Below the pieces are notes generated by a model, which ran no database searches, was not told the DNA's origin, and worked only from the letters and a program-made list of their open reading frames with translations. The translations under genes were made by a program, and so were the position numbers. From positions 86,625-150,624 of the forward strand of contig CBDETG010000096.1 of NCBI GenBank assembly GCA_965242745.1: a stretch of DNA of 64,000 nucleotides, written 5' to 3'. This DNA comes from JABAAI01 sp965242745. GTDB lineage: Bacteria > Spirochaetota > Leptospiria > Leptospirales > Leptonemataceae. Shown here piece after piece: positions 55,068 to 63,219 of the stretch (positions are counted from its first letter, which is position 1; every line of letters begins with the position of its first letter).

Positions 55068-55976
55068 TTAGTATTCCTCCACATTCCACTTGCCCTGCCT
55101 GCGCAGCCCTTCCTTAAAAGCAGGCCATCGTATAGAGTTATGAAGACAGATTTGCTGGAGGCTCTCTTCTATGCCCTGAGCCATTCCTTTCACTCCACAT
55201 ATATAAAAAACACACCTTCCTTCCTTTAGCAGAGGGAAAATACTCTTCTCTGCCATGAGTAATTTATCCTGTATATACATGCGGCCGCCTCTGCTGTTTT
55301 TTTCTTCGCGTGAACGGGCAGTGTAGAGCCTGCATTTGGATTCTTGGGCATAAGCGCCGAGATGATTGTTCTGCTTGTTCATATACAGTAGTTCCGATTC
55401 ACTCTTTGCGCCCATAAAAAGAAAGATTTCACCCCGCCACGCTTTTTGGGCAGAGGCCTTACTTTGGAATATAAAATCTAAAAAGGAACGAAAAGGCGCA
55501 ATGCCTGTTCCCGTAGCCAGCAAGATAAGATGCAGATTCCTGTCACGAGGCAGCGCAAAGGCCTTGCCTACAGGCCCGGTGATCCAAAGCTTAGCTCCTT
55601 TTTTTAGATCGCACAGATAGTTGGAAGCTACTCCACGGTATTCCCCTTGGCCTGGAGCAAGCTCCTCTATCAGCCTCCGCACGCAAAGCTCTGCGCTCTC
55701 ACATGCGCTGAGGTCTAAGGGAGGAGCAGAAGCTATAGAATACAATCTCAGCTTGTGCTTTTTACCATTCTTGTCTACTCCCGGCGCTATGACCCCTAAA
55801 GACTGGCCGGGCACATAGCGTATAGAGCTCCCTCGAAGGTCCAGTTTGATATGCGCGCTTTCGCTGCGCCCCTTGTGAGCGCTTAAAGGGAAGCTCTCCT
55901 GCAAGCTTGCCTGCCATGGATTTTTAGGTTTATAGACAAGAGCCCCAGGAGGCAGTTCATATTTCAGGATGCTCAT
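55068..55976 (-). CDS. Plant-type ferredoxin-NADP(+) reductase
   Basis: A 302-residue flavoprotein that shuttles electrons between NADP(H) and ferredoxin or flavodoxin. Motifs are YVPGQSLGVIAPG, LRLYSIASAPP (FAD), GVASNYLCDLKKGAKLWITG, LATGTGIAPFRSFLDFIF (NADP), and the C-terminal GKWNVEEY with a terminal aromatic residue. These match the plastidic-type FNR known from Leptospira. The start at 55976 gives a 4-bp ATGA overlap with the upstream gene, so translation is coupled. Confidence 0.9.
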   Translation of the reverse strand: MSILKYELPPGALVYKPKNPWQASLQESFPLSAHKGRSESAHIKLDLRGSSIRYVPGQSLGVIAPGVDKNGKKHKLRLYSIASAPPLDLSACESAELCVRRLIEELAPGQGEYRGVASNYLCDLKKGAKLWITGPVGKAFALPRDRNLHLILLATGTGIAPFRSFLDFIFQSKASAQKAWRGEIFLFMGAKSESELLYMNKQNNHLGAYAQESKCRLYTARSREEKNSRGGRMYIQDKLLMAEKSIFPLLKEGRCVFYICGVKGMAQGIEESLQQICLHNSIRWPAFKEGLRRQGKWNVEEY

Positions 55977-56731
55977 AAATACATAGCCCACATTCTATAT
56001 TGAATCTGCATATAAAGCATAGAGCAGCTAAGACCTAAAAACAAGGCTACTTTGGGCAGAAAGGGGGCGCGCCTGCGCCAAAGCCAATCCCAAGCTCCAC
56101 TCCATATGCCAAAAAAGCCTAATAACAGAGCCAGTTCTGTAAAACTCAGGTATTTCTGCAAGTAGCACCAATAGGCAAGTCCTCCCAGACTGATATCAAA
56201 AAGCTCGCTAGAGAATCGATCGCATAAACTCTGCCAATTTGTTCTAAGTTGTTCTTGTTTTATTGTTTTTGCCTGCAAATACGCGCGTAAAGAATGTATG
56301 GGGCGTACTTTTTTGTACAAATTCATGCGAAGGCTGGAATCCCGCTTCAGGCGCTGCAGATTTTTTGGCATGCCATAATTGCCTCCAATGGAAGCCAGCA
56401 ACAAGGGGTCTGGAATACGACGAAAGTAGGGAGCAAAGTTTTTTAGGCGTGGTCCAAGCCTCAGGCTTGTGCGGCTAAAGGCTTCTTTTTCCTGCAAAAT
56501 GCTGCCGCCCTTCAGGATGGCAATATATTCCTTGTGGGGCTCTTCTGCAGGGACAAGGCAAATACGTACCAGATTGCTGATAGGAGCAAAATCAACGTAA
56601 AGTTTGTCCTCTGAAAGGCGCGCATTTGCCTTCAGTCTATAGTGATCCTGATATCCCTGCAGCGAGGAAGCTTTGTAATCCCATACACTTCGGTCGAGCT
56701 CTGTTCCTTGGTAACGAAAGAAAGAAAACAT
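55973..56731 (-). CDS. Membrane protein coupled to FNR, unknown
   Basis: A 252-residue protein I do not recognise. The first 165 residues look soluble (FSFFRYQGTELDRSVWDYKA, LVRICLVPAEEPHKEYIAIL), and the last 75 contain two or three hydrophobic helices (FTELALLLGFFGIWSGAWDW, LPKVALFLGLSCSMLYMQI). Its stop overlaps the FNR start, so the two are probably made together and may act together at the membrane. Confidence 0.7.
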   Translation of the reverse strand: MFSFFRYQGTELDRSVWDYKASSLQGYQDHYRLKANARLSEDKLYVDFAPISNLVRICLVPAEEPHKEYIAILKGGSILQEKEAFSRTSLRLGPRLKNFAPYFRRIPDPLLLASIGGNYGMPKNLQRLKRDSSLRMNLYKKVRPIHSLRAYLQAKTIKQEQLRTNWQSLCDRFSSELFDISLGGLAYWCYLQKYLSFTELALLLGFFGIWSGAWDWLWRRRAPFLPKVALFLGLSCSMLYMQIQYRMWAMYL

Positions 56732-56942
56732 AATATTTCAGGCCTGCTCCACATAGCATTCTATATGAGATGCGGACATATCTTATTTCTATGGCTTAGG
56801 ATTTTTGAGGGAGCTAGAAAAAATAACGGCATAGATCTATAAAGGCTAAACCAAGAAGCAAGGCTATTTTTAAAAAATTACGATTGTACAGCGAAATGGA
56901 CAAAAGATCATTTGAGCGCCGCAGGCCTTTGCAATTTCTTCC
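56732..56942. other. Short intergenic interval
   Basis: About 210 bp. No gene or clear structure is seen. It probably contains the promoter for the membrane protein-FNR pair. Confidence 0.4.
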
Positions 56943-57869
56943 TTAGACGAGCTCCAGAAGATATAGGATCATGGCTTTTTGTACGGGGAGGCGGTTAGCT
57001 GCCTGTTTGAAGATCAAGGAACGTGAATCCTCCACCATCTCAGCGCTGATTTCATAACCGCTGTGAATAGGCATATCATGCAGTATCCTAGCCTTAGAGT
57101 CCCGCATCAGCTTATGATTGATTTGGTAAGGACGCATCTTCAAAATACGCTCCTCTTGCAGAGCCATGTGCTCACGGCGGCCATAAAATTCCAGGTCAAG
57201 CCATGTATCCGTATATACATAGTCAGCATTGTCTACGGAAGCCTTTGCATCAAGACTTTCTCTTAGAAGGCCTTGCTGCGTCAGTTTATTTCTCAGATGA
57301 GTATCTACAATGCCTTCAGGCTGGATAGGACATACTAGAGTTAATTTTATGCCAAAAACACATGCGATTTCCATTAAAGAATTCGCAATATTATTATGCA
57401 CTCCCACATAGCAAAGCTCAGCGCCTCGTAGAGGTCCCCCATCTTCATACATGGTCAACGCATCTGTCAGCGCTTGGCAGGGATGATAACGATCGCAGCA
57501 AGCGTTGATAAGGGGTATATTCGTGTTGTTATGGATCTCTACAAGATCTTCATGTTTTTTCATACGAGCAGCAAGGAGATCAGCGTGCTGCGCTAAGCAA
57601 ATGCTTTCATAAGCTATCTTAGAGAGTCGGAAGTTGGTACTTTGCCAATCCAAATAAATGGCTCTCCCTCCTAATTCCTGCATAGCCAGCTCGAAAGCCA
57701 AACGTGTCCTCGTGGAGCTTTTTTGAAAAAGCATAATAAGGCTTTTATCCAGAGCAGCCCCTTTGTAGTGATTGGCTTTCTTTTTGACTTTTTGCGCTAA
57801 AGCAAAAAGCTCCTGCAACTCGCCATCTAAGCAGCTTTGCCAGTGAAGTATGGAAAGATTCTTTGCCAA
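56943..57869 (-). CDS. argF: Ornithine carbamoyltransferase-like enzyme with altered substrate motifs
   Basis: A 308-residue member of the aspartate/ornithine carbamoyltransferase family. The carbamoyl phosphate site is intact: FQKSSTRTRLAFELA (STRTR, about residues 52-56) and HPCQALTDAL (129-138). The second-substrate sites differ from textbook OTCase: the HCLP motif reads HDMP (264-267, in ILHDMPIHSGYEIS) and the SMG loop reads TDTWLDLEFYG (220-230). This may be a known variant subclass or another amine acceptor. It lies downstream of trpC with no arginine gene beside it, so the gene symbol is provisional. Confidence 0.75.
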   Translation of the reverse strand: MAKNLSILHWQSCLDGELQELFALAQKVKKKANHYKGAALDKSLIMLFQKSSTRTRLAFELAMQELGGRAIYLDWQSTNFRLSKIAYESICLAQHADLLAARMKKHEDLVEIHNNTNIPLINACCDRYHPCQALTDALTMYEDGGPLRGAELCYVGVHNNIANSLMEIACVFGIKLTLVCPIQPEGIVDTHLRNKLTQQGLLRESLDAKASVDNADYVYTDTWLDLEFYGRREHMALQEERILKMRPYQINHKLMRDSKARILHDMPIHSGYEISAEMVEDSRSLIFKQAANRLPVQKAMILYLLELV

Positions 57870-57877
57870 TTTCGCTT

Positions 57878-57902
57878 AGAGCCCGTCCCAAAACTAGGCT
57901 CT
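57878..57902. repeat. Hairpin resembling H5 of the rpn insert
   Basis: AGAGCC and GGCTCT enclose the 13-base loop CGTCCCAAAACTA. The H5 hairpin of the rpn insert (minus strand) has the same stem and the loop AGTCTCAAAAGTA. It sits in the 57-bp gap between trpC and argF, followed by TAGACCAC. Confidence 0.7.
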
Positions 57903-57926
57903 TAGACCACGCCCTCTTTTGTGAAG

Positions 57927-58721
57927 TCAGGAAAAGATCTCTTTCCACGCAAGAGCTATGTTAGGACTTTTCATAAAGGCAGTACCTATCAAAACAGCGT
58001 CAATATCAGGCGCAAGCTCTTTTCTTGCGGCAGAGCTCTCTATTCCTGACTCTGCTACCACTATCGTATCAGAGTTTTGCCTGGCACGCAGATAAGGGAT
58101 GAGTCTGCGGCTCAAGCTCATATCTATTTTGAGGCTCTCTAAGTTTCTGTGATTGATGCCGACAATAGGCGCACTGAGCTCTAAAGCCATATCTATTTCC
58201 TCTTCGCTATGGACTTCTAACAAAACGCCTAAAGCGATTTCTCTGGCCAGTTCATAAAGCTCTTTCAACTTATCAAAACTGAGCAAACGGGCTATCAATA
58301 AGACAGCGTCTGCTCCTGCCAGCTTTGATTGATAAATCTGTAAAGGAGAAATGAGGAAATCCTTGCGCAGCACAGGCAAGCCAATGTCTTTTACAAGGCC
58401 AAGATGACTGATATGGCCTAAAAAAAACTCTCTTTCCGTAAGAACAGACAAGGCCGCTGCCCCGCAGCGCTTATAGGACGCAGCTATTTTCTCAGGTTCG
58501 TACTGACTTCGTAATAAGCCTGAAGAAGGGCTGGCTTTTTTGCACTCAGCGATCACAGCGATAGAAGTACGCTCTGCCTTGTTTTGCTTTAAAGCCTTTG
58601 GAAATTTCTGGGACCTGTCATCTTGAGGCAGCTCACGTGCGTCTATAAGAGATTCAACTTGTTTTTCTATCTCCAGAACTTCTTTTTCTTTGATCTGGAG
58701 GATCTTTTTGAGTAGAGACAA
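57927..58721 (-). CDS. trpC: Indole-3-glycerol phosphate synthase
   Basis: TrpC closes the indole ring in tryptophan synthesis. The 264-residue TIM barrel shows IAVIAECKKASPSSGLLR (phosphate and catalytic Lys), AALSVLTEREFFLGHISHL, LPVLRKDFLISPLQIYQSKL, ADAVLLIARLL, LGVLLEVHSEEEIDMAL, VGINHRNLESLKID and VAESGIES. It is not fused to TrpF, which lies at 4.6 kb. It is followed 57 bp downstream by the argF-like gene. Confidence 0.96.
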   Translation of the reverse strand: MSLLKKILQIKEKEVLEIEKQVESLIDARELPQDDRSQKFPKALKQNKAERTSIAVIAECKKASPSSGLLRSQYEPEKIAASYKRCGAAALSVLTEREFFLGHISHLGLVKDIGLPVLRKDFLISPLQIYQSKLAGADAVLLIARLLSFDKLKELYELAREIALGVLLEVHSEEEIDMALELSAPIVGINHRNLESLKIDMSLSRRLIPYLRARQNSDTIVVAESGIESSAARKELAPDIDAVLIGTAFMKSPNIALAWKEIFS

Positions 58722-58920
58722 CTTGGCGAATCTCCTCTACAGCTCTATGCTGTTAAAAAGGAGCCTTGCGTATAAGGCATTACAAGAAGGGGGACCATAG
58801 CATGCGCCTGAAAAACCGAAGATACGCAGCGCCCACCAAAGACTTGCTATGTATCGCTTGAGAACTCAAAAATAACGCAAATAGGCCGTGATCTAAAAAT
58901 GCCTTGCGCATCTCTTGCGC

Positions 58921-59250
58921 TTATTTCTGCGCTTGTATTGCCTCTTCTTCTGTTTTGTAAACATCAAAAAGGGAGTTGAGCTCTATGACTTCAAAGATAC
59001 GGCTTACATCAGGCTGTACACAACAAATCTTGAAGGAACCATTATGAGTGTTTAGTTTTCGCAGTGTCGCAATACAAGCCCGAAAGCCAGACGAACTCAT
59101 GTACTCCACATCCCTGAGATTTAAAATAATATGATGGTTACCCTCGTCCACCAGCTTTGCAAGCTCTTCTTCAATTTGTGAAGAAATATGCAGATCAAGA
59201 CGGCCTTCCGGATATACTATCAGATGATCACCATTTTTCTGTGTTCGCAA
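58921..59250 (-). CDS. STAS-domain anti-sigma factor antagonist (second)
   Basis: A 109-residue single STAS domain: DHLIVYPEGRLDLHISSQIE, HIILNLRDVEYMSSSGFRAC with the candidate phospho-Ser in MSSSGF, and GSFKICCVQPDVSRIFEVIE. It differs clearly from the STAS protein at 45.4 kb, so it is a separate signalling branch or a second substrate of the same phosphatase. It stands alone on the minus strand. Confidence 0.92.
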   Translation of the reverse strand: MRTQKNGDHLIVYPEGRLDLHISSQIEEELAKLVDEGNHHIILNLRDVEYMSSSGFRACIATLRKLNTHNGSFKICCVQPDVSRIFEVIELNSLFDVYKTEEEAIQAQK

Positions 59251-59284
59251 CTTCTTAAGTACTCTCCTATGTGCGCAAGCTTCT

Positions 59285-59350
59285 AAGACAGCAACTTTTT
59301 GTCAATACAAAAGTTGCTGTCTTCTTGCATAAAAACTCATAGTTTTTATG
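59285..59350. repeat. Two consecutive perfect hairpins
   Basis: AAGACAGCAACTTTT and its complement (15 bp, loop of 9) span 59285-59323. CATAAAAACT and AGTTTTTATG (10 bp, loop CAT) span 59328-59350. They lie between the STAS gene and the transposase-like remnant and could end transcription from the accessory cassette. Confidence 0.8.
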
Positions 59351-59408
59351 GGTCTTAGTCTTAGCACGTAAATGTACTATGCCGTCTATGTCTTTTTAGG
59401 CCAACTAG

Positions 59409-59584
59409 GGCAAAATCAATTTCCAATTAGGACAGCTATGAAATAGATAGACATAATAATGGCAAAAGTCACATATGCGCTTTTCGCATCTATACAAACA
59501 AGGAAAAACTTATAGGGAGCAGCGGCTCTTACTGGGCTCTCAAAGAGTGCGGTTGCTTATGAAATAAAAACTAAGCTCTTGTAA
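59409..59584 (+). mobile_element. Insertion-sequence remnant: 31-bp end plus broken helix-turn-helix start
   Basis: The 31-bp sequence at 59409-59439 (GGCAAAATCAATT, then AATTAGGACAGCTAT) recurs at 63361-63391 with two mismatches. From ATG 59459 a short frame begins MAKVTY and stops at TAG 59513-59515. The next frame gives SHLYKQGKTYRE, and the first frame resumes as AALTGLSKSAVAYEIKT. Joined, this reads like the DNA-binding start of an IS30-type or similar transposase. Nothing remains of the catalytic part. The family assignment is an inference. Confidence 0.5.
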
Positions 59585-59590
59585 ATAAAA

Positions 59591-60055
59591 CTACCTTGTA
59601 AATAAAACTACTAGAATAGAGAGTAAACCACCCATTACTACATATAATAATCTATCTATTTTACTAGAAACTTCTTTTATAGATTGTTTCGTATCCGTTA
59701 TTTTATTATCTAAGCCATTGATTTGCTTCTCTAAATCGTGTTTGGTATCTGCTATTTGCTTTTGTAAATCTTGTTTCGTATCCGTTATTTTATTATCTAA
59801 ATCGTGTTTCGCATCCGTTATTTTATTATCTAAGCCATTGATTTGCTTTTGTAAATCTTGTTTCGTATCCGTTATTTTATTATCTAAACCATTGATTTGC
59901 TTCTCTAAATCTTGTCTAAGATTTTGTATAGCTGTTAGTATAAATGTGATAAAACTCGCATCACTTGCTTTGTCTGATAAATATTGAAATATACTTTTTT
60001 CTTCTCTATCTGTTAGTCTTCTTTCTTCTTTTACTTTGTCTTTGATTGTATCCAT
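59591..60055 (-). CDS. Bdr-like coiled-coil protein with C-terminal membrane anchor (paralogue D)
   Basis: A 154-residue protein. The N-terminal head is MDTIKDKVKEERRLTDREEK, followed by a long coiled coil built from short heptad repeats of the type LDNKITDTKQDLQKQI (about residues 45-130), ending in a hydrophobic anchor (about 137-152, LYVVMGGLLSILVVLF). Repeats plus a C-terminal TM closely match the layout of Borrelia Bdr proteins. The DNA repeats (GTATCCGTTATTTTATTATC units) are near identical and could vary in number. It follows the FG-GAP lipoprotein gene by 41 bp. Confidence 0.7.
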   Translation of the reverse strand: MDTIKDKVKEERRLTDREEKSIFQYLSDKASDASFITFILTAIQNLRQDLEKQINGLDNKITDTKQDLQKQINGLDNKITDAKHDLDNKITDTKQDLQKQIADTKHDLEKQINGLDNKITDTKQSIKEVSSKIDRLLYVVMGGLLSILVVLFTR

Positions 60056-60096
60056 ATGAGAACATTAACGAAATACATAGAAAGCGTCAATTACTT

Positions 60097-63000
60097 TTAC
60101 CTAGACAAAGTTAGCGTGCCCTGCTCTCGTAAATGATCCATAATAGAAGAAGATACTTCTACAGATAGAGTAGCTAGAGGATCACTCAAAACAAAAAATG
60201 GACTAGGCACAACGCTAATACTCCCTAAAAAAGCATCTATATTAGATAAAGTACCACTAAAACTGAGACTAGACATATTATTCCCACCCGCATCTATAGT
60301 AATCCCAGGCGTTAAACTAGAATATCTAAGTACATAATGATCCATAGTAGAAATAGACACGCTAAGAGCATCGCGCCCTACATATCCAATATCTATATAA
60401 TTAGATAATACTTCAGGTAGTCTATGATTATACCATACTACATCATCCGCATCATCCCCAACAGCTACTATGTCCAGATCATCATCCTCGTCTACATCAG
60501 CTACTACTACACTCCTAGCTCCAGCTAAATCTCCATCTACAGTCCTTTTAGTAAAACTCTCACTGCCATCGTTCTCATACCATACTACATCATTTGCATT
60601 AAACCCAACAGCTACTATGTCCAGATTCCCGTCCTCGTCTACATCTGCTACTACTACACTCCTAACTCCATCTAAATTACTATCTACAGTCCTTTTAGTA
60701 AAACTCTCGCTGCCATTGTTCTCATACCATACTACATCATCTGCAACACTCCCAGCAGCTACTATGTCCATATTCCCGTCCTCGTCTACATCTGCTACAA
60801 ATACACCAGTAGCTCCATCTAAATCACCATCTACAGTCCTTTTAGTAAAACTCTCACTGCCATCGTTCTCATACCATACTACATCAGCTGCATTAAACCC
60901 AACAGCTACTATGTCCATATTACCATCATCATCTACATCCGCTACTACTACACTCCTAGCTCCATCTAAATCACCATCTACAGTCCTTTTAGTAAAACTC
61001 TCACTTCCATCGTTCTCATACCATACTACATCATCCGCATTACTCCCAGCAGCTACTATGTCCATATCGTTATCCTCGTCTACATCTGCTACAAATACAC
61101 CAGTAACTCCATCTAAATCACCATCTACAGTCCTTTTAGTAAAACTCTCACTACCATCGTTCTCATACCATACTACATCATCCGCATTACTCCCAGCAGC
61201 TACTATGTCCATATCGTTATCCTCGTCTACATCTGCTACAAATACACCAGTAACTCCATCTAAATCACCATCTATAGTCCTTTTAGTAAAACTCTCACTT
61301 CCATCGTTCTCATACCATACTACATCATCTACATTAAACCCAACAGCTACTATGTCCATATCGTTATCCTCGTCTACATCCGCTGCTACTACACTATAAG
61401 CTCCATCTAAATCTCCATCTATAGTATCTTTAGTAAAACTCTCACTTCTATCGTTCTCATACCATACTACGTCATCTGCATCAAACCCAACAGCTACTAT
61501 GTCCATATCGTTATCCTCGTCTACATCAGCTGCTACTACACTCCTAGCTCCATCTAAATCACCATCTACAGTCCTTTTAGTAAAACTCTCACTTCCATCG
61601 TTCTCATACCATACTACATTATCTGCAACATTCCCAACAGCTACTATGTCCATATTACCATCATCATCTACATCTGCTACTACTACACTAACAGCTCCAT
61701 CTAAATCTCCATCTATAGTGTGTTTAGTAAAACTCTCACTACCATCGTTCTCATACCATACTACATTATCTGCAACATTCCCAACAGCTACTATGTCCAT
61801 ATTACCATCATCATCTACATCTGCTACTACTACACTAACAGCTCCATCTAAATTAGCATCTATAGTGTGTTTAGTAAAACTCTCACTTCCATCGTTCTCA
61901 TACCATACTACATCATCTGCATTAGACCCAACAGCTGCTATGTCCATATCATCATCATCGTCTACATCTGCTACAAATACTCCCCTAGCTCCATCTAAAT
62001 CACCATCTACAGTCCTTTTAGTAAAATTCTCACTTCCATCGTTCTCATACCATACTACATCATCTGCAACACTCCCAACAGCTACTATGTCCATATTACC
62101 ATCATCGTCTACATCCGCTACTACTACATCCCTAGCTCCATCTAAATCTCCATCTATAGTGTGTTTAGTAAAAGTCTCACTTCCATCGTTCTCATACCAT
62201 ACTACATCATCTGCAAAAATCCCAACAGCTACTATGTCCATATCGTCATCATCGTCTACATCCGCTGCTACTACACTCCAAGCTCCATCTAAATCTCCAT
62301 CTACAGTATGTTTTGTAAAACTCTCACTGCCATCGTTCTCATACCATACTACATCATCTGCCAATTGTCCAACAGCTACTATGTCCATATCGTCATCCTC
62401 GTCTACATCCGCTGCTACTACACCGATAGCTCCATCTAAATCTCCATCTATAGTCCTTTTGCTCTCGTCTATCCCTGCTATATTTTGCAAAGATAAAGAT
62501 AAGGTTAATCTACATACCATAGTATTTCCGTCGGCCTCTAATCCATAGCCAGTATTGCACTCACTACAATTCTCTACATTTGCCTCCGTCGTTGTACCAC
62601 TCTCTGCTACTCCATTGGGACATACATAAGGCGCTCGACAAAGCATAGTATTTCCGTCGGCCTCTAATCCATAGCCAGTATTGCACTCACTACAATTTTC
62701 TACATTAGCCTCCGTCGTTGTACCACTCTCTACTACTCCCTTGGGACACACATAAGGCGCTCGACAAAGCATAGTATTTCCGTCGGCCTCTAAGCCATAA
62801 CCAGTATTACAGCTGCTGCAATTCTCTACATTTGCCTGGCTTGTCGTACCATCCTCTACTACTCCCTTGGGACACACATAAAGATTTCTACATACCATAG
62901 TATTTCCGTCTGCCTCTAAGCCATAACCAGTATTACAGCTGCTGCAATTCTCTACATTAGCCTGGCTTGTCGTACCATCCTCTACTACTCCCTTGGGACA

Positions 63001-63219
63001 CACATAAAGATTTCTACATACCATAGTATTTCCGTCTGCCTCTAAGCCATAACCAGTATTACAGCTGCTGCAATTCTCTACATTAGCCTGGCTTGTCGTA
63101 CCACTCTCTACTACTCCATTGGGACACACATAATTGTGGGCAGCGCTTCCATCTCCCCCGCCACTGTTGCAATATAGCGCTAAAAATAAAATTGTTGATA
63201 TGGTTGTTAATTTTTTCAT
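60097..63219 (-). CDS. Giant FG-GAP/VCBS repeat lipoprotein with Cys-rich N-terminal repeats
   Basis: A 1040-residue surface-type lipoprotein. The signal MKKLTTISTILFLALYC gives lipobox Cys 17. Residues about 30-240 are five 42-residue Cys repeats (YVCPKGVVEDGTTSQANVEN, CSSCNTGYGLEADGNTM, VCR). Residues about 255-930 are about fifteen 43-residue FG-GAP-like repeats, each with VVADVDDDGNMDIVAVG (calcium-site Asp pattern), ADDVVWYENDGSESFTK and a DGDLDGA link, as in integrin-type propellers. A short beta-rich domain (about 940-1040) ends the protein. Likely an adhesin or ligand-binding protein, by fold only. The repeats are also highly alike at DNA level. Confidence 0.85.
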   Translation of the reverse strand: MKKLTTISTILFLALYCNSGGGDGSAAHNYVCPNGVVESGTTSQANVENCSSCNTGYGLEADGNTMVCRNLYVCPKGVVEDGTTSQANVENCSSCNTGYGLEADGNTMVCRNLYVCPKGVVEDGTTSQANVENCSSCNTGYGLEADGNTMLCRAPYVCPKGVVESGTTTEANVENCSECNTGYGLEADGNTMLCRAPYVCPNGVAESGTTTEANVENCSECNTGYGLEADGNTMVCRLTLSLSLQNIAGIDESKRTIDGDLDGAIGVVAADVDEDDDMDIVAVGQLADDVVWYENDGSESFTKHTVDGDLDGAWSVVAADVDDDDDMDIVAVGIFADDVVWYENDGSETFTKHTIDGDLDGARDVVVADVDDDGNMDIVAVGSVADDVVWYENDGSENFTKRTVDGDLDGARGVFVADVDDDDDMDIAAVGSNADDVVWYENDGSESFTKHTIDANLDGAVSVVVADVDDDGNMDIVAVGNVADNVVWYENDGSESFTKHTIDGDLDGAVSVVVADVDDDGNMDIVAVGNVADNVVWYENDGSESFTKRTVDGDLDGARSVVAADVDEDNDMDIVAVGFDADDVVWYENDRSESFTKDTIDGDLDGAYSVVAADVDEDNDMDIVAVGFNVDDVVWYENDGSESFTKRTIDGDLDGVTGVFVADVDEDNDMDIVAAGSNADDVVWYENDGSESFTKRTVDGDLDGVTGVFVADVDEDNDMDIVAAGSNADDVVWYENDGSESFTKRTVDGDLDGARSVVVADVDDDGNMDIVAVGFNAADVVWYENDGSESFTKRTVDGDLDGATGVFVADVDEDGNMDIVAAGSVADDVVWYENNGSESFTKRTVDSNLDGVRSVVVADVDEDGNLDIVAVGFNANDVVWYENDGSESFTKRTVDGDLAGARSVVVADVDEDDDLDIVAVGDDADDVVWYNHRLPEVLSNYIDIGYVGRDALSVSISTMDHYVLRYSSLTPGITIDAGGNNMSSLSFSGTLSNIDAFLGSISVVPSPFFVLSDPLATLSVEVSSSIMDHLREQGTLTLSR
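60450..63140. repeat. Coding repeat arrays inside the FG-GAP lipoprotein gene
   Basis: Two arrays: about fifteen 129-bp units (roughly 60450-62450) and five 126-bp units (roughly 62510-63140). Many neighbours differ at only a few bases; for example the units around 61030 and 61150 are almost identical. Unit lengths are multiples of three, so recombination would add or remove whole protein repeats. Confidence 0.85.

Noticed and set aside
60470..62548. Two long plus-strand frames (309 and 349 codons) rich in Ser/Thr
   Set aside because: Mirror image of the FG-GAP repeats on the minus strand. The minus-strand product has a signal peptide and clear domains.
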